Source: Acidaminococcales bacterium
GTDB lineage: Bacteria > Bacillota > Negativicutes > Acidaminococcales > JAISLQ01
Direction of reading: 5' to 3'
Assembly: GCA_031275255.1 (NCBI GenBank)
Contig: JAISPA010000080.1
Span: forward strand, 1-5,946
Length of the DNA: 5,946 nucleotides
Positions 5,565-5,946 of the stretch are shown piece by piece. Position 1 is the first letter of the stretch; each line of letters starts with the position of its first letter. Made by a program: the position numbers and the translations under genes. A model generated the notes under the pieces. That model did no database searches and was not told the origin of the DNA. It saw only the letters and a program-made list of their open reading frames with translations.

Positions 5565-5946
5565 ATGGCTGCCTACAACAAGGTATCAGAGGAATTTCTG
5601 CGGCGCCTGCGTTTAATCAGCGGCCGGCAGCACGTTTTTGCCGACAGGGAGAAACTGGTTGAATATCAGACGGACGAAGAAACCGATCCCCTCTATCATC
5701 ATCTGCCGGAAGCGGTGGTTTTCCCGGGGAGCGCCCAGGAAATATCCCAAATATTAAAGCTGGCTAATGAATATCTTATCCCCGTTACGCCGCGGGGAGC
5801 GGGAACCAGCCTCGCCGGCGGAGCCATCCCGGTCAGGGGCGGCTTGGTGCTGGTACTTACGCGTATGGACCGGATAATCGAAATAAATAAAAAATCGCTT
5901 TACATGAAAGTAGAATGTGGCGTGCCAACGGAAAAAGTGCAGAAAG
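5565..5946 (+). CDS. FAD-binding oxidase, GlcD / D-lactate dehydrogenase type (5' part only)
   Basis: The first 127 codons are present and the gene continues past the right edge. The fragment is the start of a PCMH-type FAD-binding domain. VVFPGSAQEISQILKLANEY (51-70) is the usual opening strand and helix, and PRGAGTSLAGGAIP (76-89) is the FAD pyrophosphate-binding loop of the GlcD/D-lactate dehydrogenase family. Such flavoproteins oxidise 2-hydroxyacids such as glycolate or D-lactate, often with an iron-sulphur partner (GlcF-like) or electron-transfer flavoprotein. Substrate and partner cannot be told from this fragment. The ATG is preceded by AGAGGG (5551-5556), 8 nt upstream. The gap to tRNA-Val is 51 nt and holds a hairpin but no recognisable promoter, so transcription may depend on read-through from the tRNA promoter. 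Confidence 0.88.
   Translation, partial: MAAYNKVSEEFLRRLRLISGRQHVFADREKLVEYQTDEETDPLYHHLPEAVVFPGSAQEISQILKLANEYLIPVTPRGAGTSLAGGAIPVRGGLVLVLTRMDRIIEINKKSLYMKVECGVPTEKVQK

Overview
The window reads as ordinary chromosomal DNA from a Bacillota-type bacterium with fairly high GC by eye. An anaerobe of the Negativicutes or a related group is my best guess. The reasons are an AddB-type rather than RecBCD-type nuclease, a strong GAGGAGG ribosome binding site, a stand-alone carboxyltransferase of the oxaloacetate decarboxylase/pyruvate carboxylase family, and a GlcD-type FAD oxidase. The assignment is inference; no rRNA or lineage marker is present.

Layout. Positions 1-3286 hold a minus-strand DNA repair pair: endonuclease III (nth), then an AddB-like PD-(D/E)XK nuclease that overlaps it by 4 nt and runs off the left edge after 885 codons. 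A 299-nt divergent intergenic region (3287-3585) carries two AT-rich palindromes and back-to-back extended -10-like elements. The plus-strand oadA-like carboxyltransferase gene occupies 3586-4941; its product has the complete catalytic barrel but no biotin-carrying domain.

From 4942 to 5436 there is no convincing protein gene. This stretch holds a 12-bp perfect inverted repeat bounding about 141 bp (4997-5137, MITE-like), a compact and apparently structured RNA candidate (about 5197-5390), and a full-consensus sigma-70-type promoter (5395-5423). That promoter reads into a complete tRNA-Val(CAC) gene with encoded CCA (5437-5513). A GC-rich hairpin follows, and 20 nt after it begins a FAD-binding oxidase of the GlcD/D-lactate dehydrogenase type, cut off by the right edge.

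The genes fall into two unrelated groups: base-excision and double-strand-break repair on the left, and central C3/C4 acid metabolism (oxaloacetate/pyruvate, 2-hydroxyacids) on the right. The least explained part is the 5197-5390 RNA candidate. It has nested stems, G.U pairs that favour the plus strand, and two GCAGG segments that compete for one CCTGC partner. I could not assign it to a known RNA family by reading. I saw no defence system, CRISPR array or complete mobile element.
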